NCBI GenBank assembly: GCA_041911695.1
Contig: JAYROM010000172.1
Span: forward strand, 1 to 16,047
From: Pseudaeromonas sp041911695
GTDB lineage: Bacteria > Pseudomonadota > Gammaproteobacteria > Enterobacterales > Aeromonadaceae
Direction of reading: 5' to 3'
DNA length: 16,047 bases
Numbering within the stretch: the first letter of the stretch is position 1; every line of letters starts with the position of its first letter. A program made the position numbers and the translations under genes. The notes under the pieces were generated by a model. That model did no database searches. It was given only the letters and a program-made list of their open reading frames with translations, and was not told the DNA's origin. Positions 1-6,151 of this stretch are shown piece after piece.

Positions 1-563
1 ATTGCCAGCTTGATGCGGGTTTGCGGCCCTTGCAACTCGATGGCCGTTGGCAATAGCCACAGACGGGTGCGGGCATAGTCCTGATAGGTCAGTGCCCAGT
101 TATCCTGCTTCAGACGGTTGACGCGACCGTCACCACCCAGCTCAAAACTGGCCTTGCCCGGTAGACCTTTAATCCAGGTCGGCAGATCGCGCATCGGGAT
201 TGGCCAGCCGGTCAGTTGGTAGACCAGGGCTTCACTGTCCTGACTCTGGTAATGGCGGCCATCTCGATCCACTACCTCGACACGGCCATTCAGTTGATGC
301 ACCTCGAGCAGGGTACCACCGAGGACGTTGGTCAGTACCAGATCATAGTCATCACCGCGTTGCTGCCAGTTAAGACGTGCCGACCCCTTTTCCTTGGCAG
401 TGAGGATGGCCAACTTGCCGCGCAGTTGCCAGTGGGTCAGTTTTTCCAACGATTCACGCTGGCCGCGCCAGACGGCATCGTTATAGCGGTTTTCGGCGGT
501 TTGTTGGCTACAACCGGCCAGCAAGGCAAACAGGCACCATAACGGGAGATGTAACCATCTCAT
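1..563 (-). CDS. lolB: Outer-membrane lipoprotein insertion receptor LolB (3' end missing)
   Basis: LolB is an outer-membrane lipoprotein that takes lipoproteins from the periplasmic carrier LolA and inserts them into the outer membrane. Reading leftward from ATG at 563-561 gives 187 complete codons before the window edge; by comparison with the roughly 207-residue E. coli protein only the last few residues are missing. The N-terminus is a lipoprotein signal: a hydrophobic stretch followed by lipobox L15-A16-G17-C18, so Cys18 should be the lipidated first residue. Residues 79-84 (NVLGGT) align with the NPLGST loop of E. coli LolB, whose exposed leucine is needed for insertion. The stretch LTGWPIP and the later LPTWIKGLPG also match the family. 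The gene diverges from hemA, as in enterics, and has its own promoter candidate. Identification is confident; the C-terminus cannot be seen. Confidence 0.95.
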   Translation of the reverse strand, partial: MRWLHLPLWCLFALLAGCSQQTAENRYNDAVWRGQRESLEKLTHWQLRGKLAILTAKEKGSARLNWQQRGDDYDLVLTNVLGGTLLEVHQLNGRVEVVDRDGRHYQSQDSEALVYQLTGWPIPMRDLPTWIKGLPGKASFELGGDGRVNRLKQDNWALTYQDYARTRLWLLPTAIELQGPQTRIKLA

Positions 564-606
564 CACGGCGCGTGGTTTTACGGAGAATCGTTCTACGGAC
601 AGTGTG

Positions 607-633
607 TTCACGGGCAATCTCTTCACGAGCAAT
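607..633. repeat. Two 12-bp direct repeats in the lolB leader
   Basis: TTCACGGGCAAT (607-618) is repeated as TTCACGAGCAAT (622-633), with one mismatch and a 15-bp period. The repeats lie in the lolB-hemA intergenic region, within the predicted lolB 5' leader and 44 bases upstream of its start codon. Function unknown; they could be a protein-binding site or a chance duplication. Confidence 0.4.
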
Positions 634-676
634 GACTGCATGATGGGTGATGTGCATAGCAGGATGGCGATGGCCA

Positions 677-704
677 AGTATAGGCTGCGGCGGCTTGCTT
701 TCAA
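677..704 (-). promoter_or_regulatory. Candidate sigma-70 promoter of lolB
   Basis: On the minus strand TTGAAA (704-699, five of six matches to the -35 consensus) is followed by a 16-base spacer and TATACT (682-677, five of six to the -10). Transcription would start near 670, giving a lolB leader of about 107 nt. It is the best promoter-like pair in the lolB-hemA intergenic region. The start site is inferred. Confidence 0.6.
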
Positions 705-728
705 AGACTTGCAGTTTTTGAGTAAAAT
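699..728 (+). promoter_or_regulatory. Weak candidate promoter of hemA
   Basis: TAAAAT at 723-728 is a good -10 hexamer (five of six), which would place the start near 735 and leave a leader of about 25 nt before hemA. The only -35 at usable distance is the weak TTTCAA at 699-704 (18-base spacer). Those same bases, read on the other strand, form the -35 of the lolB promoter. Low confidence in the -35. Confidence 0.3.
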
Positions 729-759
729 AAGGGCCCCTTGGTCGGAGGTCTTCGTTACC

Positions 760-2016
760 ATGCCGCTATTTATTCTCGGTCTCAACCATCGCACCGCGCC
801 GGTGTCATTGCGCGAGCGTGTCAGCTTCGGGCCCGAGATTGTGCGCACCGCCGTGGATGAGTTGCGTCAGCAACCCGGCATCCAGGAGGCCTGTATTCTG
901 TCGACCTGTAACCGTACCGAGTTGTACTGTGCTGTCGAGGACGGTGCGCAGGGGCGATTGCGCGACTGGTTGCAGGCCCATCGTCATCTGCAGGCCAACG
1001 AGTTGGCCGGACGTCTGTATCAACATCAGGATGATGAGGCCGTCCGCCATCTGATGCGTGTCGCCAGCGGGTTGGACTCGCTGGTATTGGGTGAGCCACA
1101 GATCCTTGGCCAGTTGAAGCAGGCGGTGGAGCTGGGTCGCGAGCAGGGCAGTATCAAGTCCCTGCTCGGGCGGTTGTTTGATCGCGGTTTCTCGGTGGCC
1201 AAGCGCGTACGCACCGAAACCGGCATCGGCGCCAGCGGCGTCTCAGTGGCCTATGTGGCAGTGTCGCTGGCCCGCCAGATCTTCGCTGATTTGTCGCAAA
1301 TTCGCGTGCTGTTGATTGGTGCCGGGGAGACCATCGAGCTGGCTGGGCGCCACCTGCATGGTCAGGGGGTGCAGCACATGACGGTGGCCAACCGCACCCT
1401 GCAACGGGCACAGGGGTTGGCCGGTGAGTGGGGGGCAGATGTGGTCACTCTCGACGAGATACCGCAAGTGCTGCCCAATGTGGATATTGTGGTCAGCTCG
1501 ACCGCCAGCCCGTTGCCGTTACTGGGCAAAGGGCTGATGGAGCGCGTACTGCGTCAGCGTCGCTATCGGCCGATGTTGCTGATCGATCTGGCGGTGCCGC
1601 GCGATATTGAGGCTGAGGTCGGTGAACTGGCGGATGCGTTTCTCTACACGGTCGATGACCTGCAGGATATCGTCGCCGAAAATCAGTCCTCGCGCGAACA
1701 GGCGGCGCGCCAAGCCGAACTGCTGATTGGCGAGGAGTGCCAACAGTTTATGCGCTGGTATCAGGCCTTGCCGACCCAGGAGAGTATCCGCAGTTATCGG
1801 CAACAGGCAGAGCAGTGGCAGCAGGAGGCGCTGCAACGCGCCCATCAGCAATTGGCGCAGGGGGCCGGTGTCGAGCAGGTGCTGGACGAACTGGCGCATC
1901 GCCTGACCAATAAATTAACTCATGCTCCGACCGAGGCATTGCGCCAGGCCGGAGAGTCCGGAGACCGCGAGACGTTGGCGCTGTTACAGCGCAGTCTTGG
2001 CCTGGCGCTCCGCTAA
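760..2016 (+). CDS. hemA: Glutamyl-tRNA reductase HemA
   Basis: HemA reduces glutamyl-tRNA(Glu) with NADPH to glutamate-1-semialdehyde, the first committed step of tetrapyrrole synthesis by the C5 pathway. Translation from ATG 760 gives 419 residues (E. coli 418). The N-terminal catalytic domain carries GLNHRTAPVSLRERVSF and STCNRTELY with the nucleophile Cys50. The NADPH-binding domain follows, with GAGETIE at residues 187-193 and the signature SSTASPLPLLGKG. The C-terminal helical dimerisation domain ends in LLQRSLGLALR. The reading frame is open upstream to 604, but ATG 760 is chosen because it gives the conserved N-terminus (MPLFILGLNHRTAP) and has GGAGG at 744-748 ahead of it. It is the first gene of the hemA-prfA-prmC-sirB1-kdsA series and diverges from lolB. 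All key residues are present. Confidence 0.98.
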   Translation: MPLFILGLNHRTAPVSLRERVSFGPEIVRTAVDELRQQPGIQEACILSTCNRTELYCAVEDGAQGRLRDWLQAHRHLQANELAGRLYQHQDDEAVRHLMRVASGLDSLVLGEPQILGQLKQAVELGREQGSIKSLLGRLFDRGFSVAKRVRTETGIGASGVSVAYVAVSLARQIFADLSQIRVLLIGAGETIELAGRHLHGQGVQHMTVANRTLQRAQGLAGEWGADVVTLDEIPQVLPNVDIVVSSTASPLPLLGKGLMERVLRQRRYRPMLLIDLAVPRDIEAEVGELADAFLYTVDDLQDIVAENQSSREQAARQAELLIGEECQQFMRWYQALPTQESIRSYRQQAEQWQQEALQRAHQQLAQGAGVEQVLDELAHRLTNKLTHAPTEALRQAGESGDRETLALLQRSLGLALR

Positions 2017-2051
2017 TGCCGTCGTGACGGCGGTATGAATTTGGATCCGAC

Positions 2052-3140
2052 ATGAAAGAATCAGTGATCAGGAAGCTGGAAGGCCTGCAGGAACGCTATG
2101 AAGAGGTGCAGGCACTGCTTGGTGAGCCGACCGTGGTCAACGATCAGGAGCGCTTCCGTAACCTGACCCGTGAATATGCCCAGTTGGGCGAGGTGGTCGC
2201 CGGCTTCCAGCGTTATCAGCAAGTGGTCGCGGATCTGCAGGCTGTGCTGGAGATGCTTGAGGGCGACGATGCCGAGATGAAGGCGATGGCGCAGGAAGAG
2301 CTGGCCGATGCCAAGGCGGCGGTCGAGGAGATCGAACAGGCGCTGCAGATCCTGCTGTTGCCCAAGGATCCCAAGGACGACAACAACTGCTTTATTGAAG
2401 TACGCGCCGGGACCGGGGGGGATGAAGCGGCGATTTTCGCCGGTGACCTGTTCCGCCTCTATTCGCGCTTTGCCGAACGTCGCGGCTGGCGGGTGGAGAT
2501 AGTCAACGCAAACGAGGGCGAGCACGGTGGCTTCAAGGAGGTGATTGCCAAGTTCGAAGGCGAGCGGGTGTATGGCCAGCTCAAATTTGAATCAGGTGGT
2601 CATCGTGTGCAGCGCGTACCGGAAACCGAGTCGCAGGGCCGTATTCATACCTCGGCCTGTACTGTGATGGTGCTGCCGGAGGTGCCGGAGTCGCAGGCGC
2701 CGGAGATCAATCCGGTTGATCTGCGTATTGATACCTTCCGTGCCTCAGGGGCGGGTGGTCAACACGTGAACAAGACTGACTCGGCGATTCGTATTACCCA
2801 CTTGCCGACCGGGCTGGTGGTCGAGTGTCAGGACGAGCGCTCGCAGCACAAGAACCGTGCCCGCGCCATGTCGGTGCTGGCCGCGCGCCTGGCGCAACTG
2901 GAAGAGGACAAGCGCCGAGCGGAAGAGGCGAATACCCGTCGCAGTCTGCTCAGTACCGGTGACCGCTCGGACCGTATCCGTACCTACAATTACCCGCAAG
3001 GCCGGGTGACGGATCATCGTATCAATCTGACGTTGTACCGCTTGAATGAAGTGATGGAGGGCGATCTGGATACCCTGATCCAGCCTATCATTCAGGAATA
3101 TCAGGCTGACCAGTTGGCGGCACTGGCGGATAACGGCTAA
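2052..3140 (+). CDS. prfA: Peptide chain release factor 1
   Basis: RF1 recognises UAA and UAG in the ribosomal A site and triggers hydrolysis of the nascent peptide. The 362-residue product matches E. coli RF1 (360) throughout. The codon-recognition tripeptide is P190-E191-T192 (PxT type, PAT in E. coli), within RVPETESQGRIHTSACTV. The peptidyl-transferase-centre loop is SGAGGQHVNKTDSAIRITH, with G235-G236-Q237; this glutamine is the substrate of PrmC, encoded next. The N-terminus is a coiled-coil-like helical region typical of domain 1, and the end (IIQEYQADQLAAL) also matches. The gene starts 35 bases after hemA, preceded only by a weak GGAT ribosome-binding element, so translation may depend partly on upstream ribosomes (inference). 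Confidence 0.98.
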   Translation: MKESVIRKLEGLQERYEEVQALLGEPTVVNDQERFRNLTREYAQLGEVVAGFQRYQQVVADLQAVLEMLEGDDAEMKAMAQEELADAKAAVEEIEQALQILLLPKDPKDDNNCFIEVRAGTGGDEAAIFAGDLFRLYSRFAERRGWRVEIVNANEGEHGGFKEVIAKFEGERVYGQLKFESGGHRVQRVPETESQGRIHTSACTVMVLPEVPESQAPEINPVDLRIDTFRASGAGGQHVNKTDSAIRITHLPTGLVVECQDERSQHKNRARAMSVLAARLAQLEEDKRRAEEANTRRSLLSTGDRSDRIRTYNYPQGRVTDHRINLTLYRLNEVMEGDLDTLIQPIIQEYQADQLAALADNG

Positions 3141-3142
3141 TC

Positions 3143-3166
3143 CGGTGTGGCCGTAGCGCCACATCG
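3143..3166 (+). other. Stem-loop between prfA and prmC
   Basis: Directly after the prfA stop, bases 3143-3151 pair with 3158-3166 in a 9-bp stem with one G-T wobble and a six-base loop (CGTAGC). No T-tract follows, so it is not an intrinsic terminator. It may be a processing or 3'-end stabilising structure inside the operon, or chance. Confidence 0.45.
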
Positions 3167-3195
3167 CATCATGACCCTACGGATAATTTGAAATC

Positions 3196-4062
3196 ATGCG
3201 GATTGATGAAGCCCGCGGTTGGCTGGAACAGGCATTGGCCAGTAGCGAGTCGCCGCGCGCCGATGCGGAAGTACTGCTCTGTCATGTGCTCGGCGTCAGC
3301 CGAACTTGGTTACGGACCTGGCCAGAGCGTCTGTTGTCTGACGAGGCCCAGGCCACGTTGCAGACTCTGCTGGCTCGACGGCAGCGCGGTGAGCCGGTGG
3401 CGCACCTGGTCGGCACCCGCGAGTTCTGGTCGTTACCATTACAGGTGAATGCCAGTACGCTGATCCCGCGCCCCGATACCGAGGTGCTGGTCGAAGAGGC
3501 GTTGGCACTGATTCCTGAACAGGCGCCGTCCGGTCACCCTTGGTGTGTTGCGGATTTGGGAACCGGGACCGGCGCGATCGCGTTGGCGCTCAAGCAGGAA
3601 CGCCCCTGGTTGCAGGTCCTCGCCGTCGAGCAGTCGGCGGAGGCGTGTGCCTTGGCTCGGGCGAATGCCACCCACTTGGCACTGGATATCGAGGTGCGAC
3701 AGGGCAGTTGGTTGACGCCATTGGCCGGGGTGTGCTGCGACTTGTTACTCTCTAATCCGCCCTACATTGATGCGGCGGATCCGCACCTGCAACAGGGCGA
3801 TGTGCGTTTTGAGCCGTTGTCGGCCCTGGTGGCCGATGAGGCGGGACTGGCCGATCTGCGCCATCTGATTGCTACGGCGCCGACCATACTGCGCACCGGG
3901 GGCTGGCTGTTGCTCGAGCATGGCTGGCAACAAGGGGCTGCGGTGCGTGAACTGCTGCAACAACAAGGCTATCAAGCGGTGCGGACTCGTCGCGACTATG
4001 GTGATCAGGAGCGGGTGACGCTGGGGCAATGGCCAGGAGGGCAGCATGAATCTGACGCCTGA
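3196..4062 (+). CDS. prmC: Release factor glutamine methyltransferase PrmC (HemK)
   Basis: PrmC transfers a methyl group from S-adenosylmethionine to the glutamine of the GGQ motif in RF1 and RF2, which is needed for efficient termination. The product is 288 residues (E. coli 277). An N-terminal helical RF-binding domain (about 1-80) is followed by the Rossmann methyltransferase domain: SAM motif D120-L-G-T-G-T-G126 and the substrate-glutamine motif N187-P-P-Y190, followed by the family-typical FEPLSALVADEAGLADL. The region before it, LIPRPDTEVLVEEAL, is also diagnostic. ATG 3196 lacks a clear Shine-Dalgarno sequence but gives the conserved start (RIDEARGWL), and no in-frame alternative is better. 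Its 3' end overlaps sirB1 by 17 bases, and it lies directly after the gene for its substrate prfA. Confidence 0.97.
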   Translation: MRIDEARGWLEQALASSESPRADAEVLLCHVLGVSRTWLRTWPERLLSDEAQATLQTLLARRQRGEPVAHLVGTREFWSLPLQVNASTLIPRPDTEVLVEEALALIPEQAPSGHPWCVADLGTGTGAIALALKQERPWLQVLAVEQSAEACALARANATHLALDIEVRQGSWLTPLAGVCCDLLLSNPPYIDAADPHLQQGDVRFEPLSALVADEAGLADLRHLIATAPTILRTGGWLLLEHGWQQGAAVRELLQQQGYQAVRTRRDYGDQERVTLGQWPGGQHESDA

Positions 4063-4849
4063 ACTGGATCTCGAACAGTTAGACATTGCCTTGCTGGCAC
4101 TGATGATGGCCGAAGATATACAGGCCGAACAGTCGTTGCTGCAGGGATTGCAGCGGCTGCGCCAGTTACGCACTGAGGTTTTACCACGTGTGCCCGGTGG
4201 GCCAGAGACCTGGCAGGTCGCGCAACTGACGGCTGCGGTCTACGGTGAGCTGGGGTTTGCGGCCAATTTGGCGCGCTTTCACGCCCCGGAAAACTGCCTG
4301 CTGGGGACGGTGATGGCCACCCGTCGCGGGGTGCCGGTGTCGTTGGGGATCCTGTTGATGCATCTGGCGCAGGCGCTGGGAATACCGGCTGCTGGGGTCT
4401 GTTTCCCTGGCCATTTTCTGGTGCAACTGGGTGAAGAGAGCCCGGTGATCATCGACCCGTTGACCGGCCAGCCCCAATCCGCGCATGATCTGGATGTCCG
4501 TTTGCGAGCCTGCGAAGGGAATCTGGCCCGTTTGACCTCCGCGCACTTGCGCCCGGCCAGCCATAAGGCCATCCTGCAGCGCCTGTTGCAGGTTGCCAAG
4601 GGGGCATTTCTGCAAGCCGGGGATGCCGCCACCGCGCTGCGTTGCAGTGAGACCTTGTTGGTGCTGAGCCCGGATAACCCTTATGAACGTCGAGACCGGG
4701 GGCTGGTATTACAGCAACTGGCGTGTCCACAACTGGCCGCCGCCGATCTGGATTATTTTATTGAGCAGTGCCCGGCCGATCCCATGGCCGGCCTGTTGAA
4801 GCAACAGGTCCGTCAGCTGTCACAGCAGGCGCCTGTCACCCTACACTAG
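4046..4849 (+). CDS. sirB1: SirB1 family transglutaminase-like/TPR protein
   Basis: This 267-residue protein matches E. coli SirB1 (YchA, 269) in length, order and C-terminus (DNPYERRDRGLVLQQLACPQLAAADLDYFIEQCPADP resembles the TPR-like tail there; quoted only to show the family). The central part (about 70-150) has the transglutaminase-core fold signature TRRGVPVSLGIL, FPGHFLV with His123, and IIDPLTG with Asp137. The position where classical transglutaminases have the nucleophilic cysteine is serine (VPVSLG), so enzymatic activity is doubtful; this is also true of family members generally as far as I recall. The biochemical role is unknown. ATG 4046 has a perfect AGGAGG at 4035-4040 inside the end of prmC, arguing for translational coupling. 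The gene ends 13 bases before kdsA. sirB2, found just upstream in E. coli, is absent. Confidence 0.93.
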   Translation: MNLTPELDLEQLDIALLALMMAEDIQAEQSLLQGLQRLRQLRTEVLPRVPGGPETWQVAQLTAAVYGELGFAANLARFHAPENCLLGTVMATRRGVPVSLGILLMHLAQALGIPAAGVCFPGHFLVQLGEESPVIIDPLTGQPQSAHDLDVRLRACEGNLARLTSAHLRPASHKAILQRLLQVAKGAFLQAGDAATALRCSETLLVLSPDNPYERRDRGLVLQQLACPQLAAADLDYFIEQCPADPMAGLLKQQVRQLSQQAPVTLH

Positions 4850-4862
4850 TCGGAGTGTGAGA

Positions 4863-5714
4863 ATGCAGAAAGTCGTGCAAGTAAATGACCTGCAGGTGGC
4901 CAACGATCGGCCATTTGTCCTGTTTGGTGGCATGAATGTCCTTGAGTCACGCGATCTGGCCATGTCGATCTGTGAGTCCTATGTCAAGGTGACGCAGAAG
5001 CTGGGCATTCCGCTGGTGTTCAAGGCCAGCTGGGACAAGGCCAACCGCTCCTCTATCCACTCCTATCGGGGGCCAGGTTTGGAAGAGGGGCTGAAGATTT
5101 TCCAGGAGATCAAGCAGACCTTTGGCGTCAGCCTGATCACCGATGTGCATGAACCTTGGCAGGCCAAACCGGTTGCAGAGGTGGTGGATGTGCTGCAGTT
5201 GCCGGCGTTCCTCGCGCGCCAGACCGATCTGGTTGAGGCGCTGGCACGGACTGGCAACGTGGTTAATGTGAAAAAACCACAATTCCTGAGCCCGGGCCAG
5301 GTGAAGAACATTGTTGAGAAGTTCGCCGAGTGCGGAAACGAGCGCGTCATCCTGTGTGAGCGCGGGGTCAACTTCGGTTACGACAACTTGGTGGTCGACA
5401 TGCTTGGCTTCGGTGTGATGAAGCAGGCAAGCCAAGGCGCGCCAGTGATTTTTGACGTCACCCATGCCTTGCAGTGTCGTGATCCGCTGGGGGCTGCCTC
5501 GGGAGGGCGCCGTGAGCAGGTGGTTGAACTGGCGCGTGCCGGGATGGCGGTTGGCCTGGCGGGTCTGTTTATCGAGTCTCATCCTGATCCGGATTCGGCG
5601 CGCTGTGATGGCCCGAGCGCCCTGCCATTGGCCAAGTTGGAGCCGTTCCTGCAGCAGATGAAGGCGATCGATGATCTGATCAAGGGGTTTACCCCGCTTG
5701 ATACCCGCGCCTGA
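4863..5714 (+). CDS. kdsA: 3-deoxy-D-manno-octulosonate 8-phosphate synthase
   Basis: KdsA condenses phosphoenolpyruvate with arabinose-5-phosphate to KDO-8-phosphate, the precursor of the inner-core sugar of lipopolysaccharide; it acts in the cytoplasm. The 283-residue product aligns with E. coli KdsA (284) end to end: LFGGMNVLESRDLA, FKASWDKANRSS, ITDVHEP, QLPAFLARQTDL, VNVKKPQF, FGYDNLVVDMLGF, IFDVTHALQCRDP, GLFIESHPDP and CDGPSALPL. Asn25 in GGMNVLES, instead of cysteine, places it in the metal-independent class. A GTG in frame at 4857 is possible, but ATG 4863 is preferred because GGAG at 4852-4855 sits seven bases ahead and the start matches the family. It is the last gene of the hemA operon, followed by a terminator. 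Confidence 0.97.
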   Translation: MQKVVQVNDLQVANDRPFVLFGGMNVLESRDLAMSICESYVKVTQKLGIPLVFKASWDKANRSSIHSYRGPGLEEGLKIFQEIKQTFGVSLITDVHEPWQAKPVAEVVDVLQLPAFLARQTDLVEALARTGNVVNVKKPQFLSPGQVKNIVEKFAECGNERVILCERGVNFGYDNLVVDMLGFGVMKQASQGAPVIFDVTHALQCRDPLGAASGGRREQVVELARAGMAVGLAGLFIESHPDPDSARCDGPSALPLAKLEPFLQQMKAIDDLIKGFTPLDTRA

Positions 5715-5755
5715 TAACCTTGCAAGTCCCCGAAGGGGCTGAACGCAGAGACAAG

Positions 5756-5780
5756 AAAGCCCCGGTTTGCCGGGGCTTTT
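5756..5780. terminator. Bidirectional intrinsic terminator after kdsA
   Basis: Bases 5758-5765 pair with 5770-5777 (core AGCCCCGG/CCGGGGCT, four-base loop TTTG), extended by A-T pairs to 5756 and 5779. On the plus strand it is followed by TTTTGCTTGC and ends the hemA-kdsA operon. On the minus strand the same stem is followed by TTTCTTGT and can end the small minus-strand unit at 5865-5972. The U-tracts are short on both sides. Confidence 0.85.
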
Positions 5781-5818
5781 GCTTGCTCAAGGTCTATCCG
5801 GTTTTTGGGATTATTATT

Positions 5819-5863
5819 GGGAGGGACCTCCCTAGGCATCCACTGGTGTGGATGAAAGGGAGG
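5819..5863 (-). other. C-rich motifs with mutually exclusive hairpins
   Basis: Read on the minus strand, immediately after the stop of the 35-codon ORF: CCTCCC (5863-5858), a 7-bp hairpin CATCCAC-ACCA-GTGGATG (5854-5837), GGGAGG (5832-5827), then CCCTCCC (5825-5819). GGGAGG can close an outer 6-bp stem with the first CCTCCC, or form a 5-bp hairpin with the second, but not both. CCTCCC is complementary to Shine-Dalgarno sequences, so an exposed copy could act as a base-pairing seed; that role is inference. Confidence 0.6.
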
Positions 5864-5864
5864 A

Positions 5865-5972
5865 TTAGCGTTCGTAGCGGAAGAAGTACTGACGGGTAGC
5901 GGGCGTGGAGTAACGCTCGTCATAACCTTTATTCAGCAGTCGATCGCTAACAGTCTTCAGTAAGAATTTCAT
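5865..5972 (-). CDS. Small 35-residue aromatic, basic protein
   Basis: ATG at 5972-5970 opens a 35-codon frame ending in TAA at 5867-5865. A good ribosome binding site, GGAGAG, lies about seven bases upstream. The peptide begins MKFLLKTVSDRLLNKG and ends STPATRQYFFRYER. It has eight Lys/Arg against four Asp/Glu and seven Phe/Tyr, four of them in the last seven residues (YFFRYER). There is no cysteine, no clear membrane segment and no signal peptide; residues 1-15 could form an amphipathic helix. I do not recognise the family. It sits alone on the minus strand between kdsA and gcvA, behind CRP-type operators and ahead of C-rich motifs and a terminator, so it may be the coding part of a dual-function RNA. 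The clean start signal and biased composition favour a real gene; conservation cannot be tested here. Confidence 0.65.
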   Translation of the reverse strand: MKFLLKTVSDRLLNKGYDERYSTPATRQYFFRYER

Positions 5973-6012
5973 GATGTCTCTCCTATGCTGTGAAAACGTG
6001 AGCCGGCAACTT

Positions 6013-6028
6013 TGTGACTTGGCTCACA
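6013..6028. promoter_or_regulatory. CRP operator, consensus half-sites
   Basis: TGTGACTTGGCTCACA matches both cAMP-CRP half-sites (TGTGA-N6-TCACA) perfectly, with A/T flanks. It overlaps the predicted start (near 6026) of the minus-strand promoter at 6033-6061, a position expected to repress it. It is centred 48.5 bases upstream of the small ORF start codon. Confidence 0.75.
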
Positions 6029-6032
6029 ATTG

Positions 6033-6061
6033 ATGCTAGGGATTCGCAAACCGGCTGGCAA
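6033..6061 (-). promoter_or_regulatory. Candidate promoter of the small minus-strand unit
   Basis: On the minus strand TTGCCA (6061-6056) and TAGCAT (6038-6033) are separated by exactly 17 bases, each with four of six consensus matches. The start would be near 6026, under the CRP operator at 6013-6028. This is the nearer of two promoter candidates for the 35-codon ORF. Confidence 0.45.
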
Positions 6062-6090
6062 GTTATTTTTTCGTTAAACTCGTTGTTTTT

Positions 6091-6120
6091 ATTATGAATT
6101 CGTTTTCAAAAGGCTGTAAC
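6091..6120 (-). promoter_or_regulatory. Alternative upstream promoter of the small minus-strand unit
   Basis: GTTACA (6120-6115, four of six), an 18-base spacer and CATAAT (6096-6091, five of six) on the minus strand would start transcription near 6084. The CRP operator at 6136-6151 would then be centred near -60, close to the class I activation position (-61.5). Inference only. Confidence 0.35.
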
Positions 6121-6135
6121 CGTCTTCATTTTTAT

Positions 6136-6151
6136 CGTGACGTGCATCACA
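6136..6151. promoter_or_regulatory. Second CRP operator, near-consensus
   Basis: CGTGACGTGCATCACA matches nine of the ten half-site bases of TGTGA-N6-TCACA, flanked by TAT and AAAA. Its centre lies 123 bp from that of the operator at 6013-6028. It lies between gcvA and the small minus-strand unit and could serve either; it is about 116 bp upstream of the predicted gcvA start site. Confidence 0.65.

Larger units (their letters stand above)
5754..6026 (-). ncRNA. Candidate dual-function small RNA carrying the 35-codon ORF
   Basis: A transcript from the promoter candidate at 6033-6061 would start near 6026 and end at the terminator near 5756, about 270 nt. It would hold a leader of about 54 nt, the 35-codon ORF, two CCTCCC motifs with an intervening GGGAGG, and a stable 3' hairpin. 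The layout (small ORF, C-rich pairing motifs, intrinsic terminator, CRP operator over the start site) resembles the published design of Vibrio cholerae VcdRP, a CRP-repressed RNA that encodes a 29-residue protein and pairs with mRNAs through C-rich motifs. Homology to VcdRP is not shown; I compare architecture only. The terminal U-tract (TTTCTTGT) is weaker than in typical Hfq-dependent RNAs. Confidence 0.45.

Noticed and set aside
216..542. Plus-strand frame of 108 codons opposite lolB
   Set aside because: Antisense shadow of lolB, which has a lipobox and clear family match on the minus strand.
604..759. N-terminal extension of hemA to ATG 604
   Set aside because: The extra 52 residues do not resemble HemA; ATG 760 has a GGAGG upstream and gives the conserved N-terminus and total length. 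The upstream stretch also contains the divergent promoter region.
2018..2031. Inverted repeat GCCGTC/GACGGC just after hemA as a terminator
   Set aside because: Only a 5-bp stem with a four-base loop is possible and no T-tract follows; prfA starts 35 bases after hemA and is expected to be cotranscribed.
4947..5582. Minus-strand frame of 211 codons inside kdsA
   Set aside because: Antisense shadow; kdsA is matched end to end on the plus strand and the antisense product resembles nothing I know.
5973..6012. CRP site at 6013-6028 as a class II activator of a start near 5979
   Set aside because: Such a start would cut off the ribosome binding site of the 35-codon ORF, and no good -10 is present at the required place.
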